Positions 63,028 through 64,000 of a stretch of DNA of 64,000 bases are shown here, one piece after another; position 1 is the first letter of the stretch, and every line of letters starts with the position of its first letter. The position numbers were made by a program, and so were the translations under genes. Below the pieces are notes generated by a model, which worked only from the letters and a program-made list of their open reading frames with translations, had not been told where the DNA came from and did not search any database. Source of the DNA: Clostridium sp. AWRP (lineage in GTDB: Bacteria; Bacillota; Clostridia; Clostridiales; Clostridiaceae); NCBI RefSeq assembly GCF_004006395.2, contig NZ_CP029758.2:2294001-2358000 (forward strand), read 5' to 3'.

Positions 63028-63894
63028 ATCCAATGTCCAGTTATACCTCTCACTTTCAATACGAAATCCCATGTTAGTATATAATTGTAAGGCTATATAA
63101 TTAGAACTTTTTACTTTTATTATTACTCTATTAAATCCACTATAGTACATTATTTTTAAAAGATAGATTAACAGTGCTTTGCCATACTTTTTCCCTCGAA
63201 ATTCTTTTAATATACCAAAGTTTACTATAACAGGTACATCATTTTCCATTACAATTTGACCATAACCTATATACTCATCATTTTGCTTTAGAAAAATTGC
63301 CCCCTTTTCAAAATAGTAATCTTGAGCTTCGTCAAAATATATATCCTCTAAAGTCAAAGGAACTCTAGTATCAGTTTTAAATATTTCATTTTGTATTTCA
63401 CATCTTTTTTGTTCATCTTTTCCCTTTTCAAATATTTTGAATTGAAGTTTTTCATCAAAAATTAATGGTATATTTTCAAGTAAATTTTTATAAAGTGTTA
63501 AAGTTCCCTCTCCTTTATTAAATCCAATACTTTTTAATAAATTGAAATTATAATTGTTGTTTTGACATATATATTTTATAGTACAGGGCTCTTTTATAGT
63601 GTTTATTAGATACCTATAAGGCGAATTATCTGGGGCAATGCAATTACATAATACATTCATGGCGTTTATAGTACACATCTTATTATAAGAGACATCAGAC
63701 CAAATATAGCCTATATAGTGTAAATCTTTTTTAATAAGTTTTACCCTTCTTCTTAAAATTAGCTGTTTAGCAAAATTATACCTATCATAGGTTTTAAAAA
63801 AATCCTCATTTACAGGATTAAATAAATATCTTTTATTGTTTAGCTCCCTAAAATATTTTAGATTCTTGTTTGTTAGTTTTACGCATTTATACAT
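63007..63894 (-). CDS. GNAT-family N-acetyltransferase
   Basis: A 295-residue protein with a C-terminal GNAT domain: acetyl-CoA loop GILKEFRGKKYGKALLIYLL (about 228-247) and the SSNYIALQLYTNMGFR motif near 270. The N-terminal 150 residues resemble a second, degenerate GNAT-like half (YIGYIWSDVSYNKM, LLKSIGFNKGEGTLTLYK). The substrate is unknown. Only a weak ribosome site precedes the ATG. The end overlaps the terminator stem. Confidence 0.82.
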   Translation of the reverse strand: MYKCVKLTNKNLKYFRELNNKRYLFNPVNEDFFKTYDRYNFAKQLILRRRVKLIKKDLHYIGYIWSDVSYNKMCTINAMNVLCNCIAPDNSPYRYLINTIKEPCTIKYICQNNNYNFNLLKSIGFNKGEGTLTLYKNLLENIPLIFDEKLQFKIFEKGKDEQKRCEIQNEIFKTDTRVPLTLEDIYFDEAQDYYFEKGAIFLKQNDEYIGYGQIVMENDVPVIVNFGILKEFRGKKYGKALLIYLLKIMYYSGFNRVIIKVKSSNYIALQLYTNMGFRIESERYNWTLDKKSFHK

Positions 63895-63967
63895 ACTCTA
63901 TTTTTCCCCATAGGATTATTATTTATTATAAGTATAAATTTAAAATAAATCTTGGTCAAATATATAA

Positions 63968-63993
63968 AGAGACCATCTCAGGTGATGATCTCT
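63968..63993. terminator. Imperfect hairpin at the window edge
   Basis: AGAGACCATC and GATGATCTCT pair with one mismatch. It probably belongs to a feature outside the window. Confidence 0.3.
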
Positions 63994-64000
63994 TATATAT

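Overview
The window is AT-rich DNA from a spore-forming, strictly anaerobic Firmicute, most likely a Clostridium with acetogen-like one-carbon metabolism. This rests on the very low GC, strong GGAGG-type ribosome binding sites with many TTG and GTG starts, sporulation genes (spoVAC/D/E), T-box leaders, a ferredoxin-linked 2-oxoacid oxidoreductase, corrinoid methyltransferases with a RACo-type activator, and the clostridial order miaB-mutS-mutL-miaA-hfq. I cannot name the species from sequence alone. No rRNA, tRNA or CRISPR array was seen.

Layout. 1-8.3 kb: edge of a membrane sensor-like gene, a dicarboxylate/amino-acid symporter, a REP-like hairpin abutting a permease remnant, a ROK glucokinase, a small holin-like protein, a patatin-like lipase, cysS, a two-TM potassium channel and a HutD-like protein. 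8.4-11.7 kb: a spoVA2-type operon (DUF1657, DUF421, spoVAC, spoVAD, spoVAE, DUF1657). 11.8-16.1 kb: an SDR enzyme, a DUF3006 protein, a long imperfect inverted-repeat element and a three-gene acyl-CoA dehydratase/activase-like operon. 16.9-20.4 kb: a tyrosine recombinase, then a divergent LexA-controlled pair (Cys-rich acidic protein versus lexA-dinB).

20.5-27.1 kb: an oxalate island, all on the minus strand: GntR regulator, 2-oxoacid:ferredoxin oxidoreductase gamma, delta, alpha and beta subunits with oxalate-type residues, an OxlT-like antiporter and a small thioredoxin-like protein. Near-perfect palindromes built on TTTGGTATACCAAA lie before the operon and before the small gene, and a degenerate copy lies before the regulator. 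27.3-36 kb: an Lrp regulator and a corrinoid methyl-transfer island. It has URO-D-family methyltransferases (one degenerate), a B12-binding protein, a RACo activator and, divergently, a double-cubane-type iron-sulfur protein with another methyltransferase.

36-44.3 kb: a transporter behind two tandem leucine-type T-boxes, then an alanine module (permease, alanine dehydrogenase with a sigma-54 promoter, sigma-54 activator) and another MFS transporter. 44.3-51.5 kb: YbaK, a lipoprotein, then a second methyltransferase/corrinoid pair next to a cytoplasmic chemoreceptor and an old-yellow-enzyme family reductase. 51.6-60 kb: a PLP enzyme and the mismatch-repair/tRNA-modification/hfq operon. 60.3-64 kb: two aminotransferases with a hairpin-masked 51-codon ORF between them, and a GNAT protein.

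The strongest leads are the corrinoid island (activator, double-cubane protein, and only URO-D-type methyltransferases), the tandem Leu T-boxes on a transporter, the LexA box shared by lexA and an undescribed Cys-rich protein, the GntR palindrome regulon around oxalate metabolism, and the sigma-54-driven alanine dehydrogenase.
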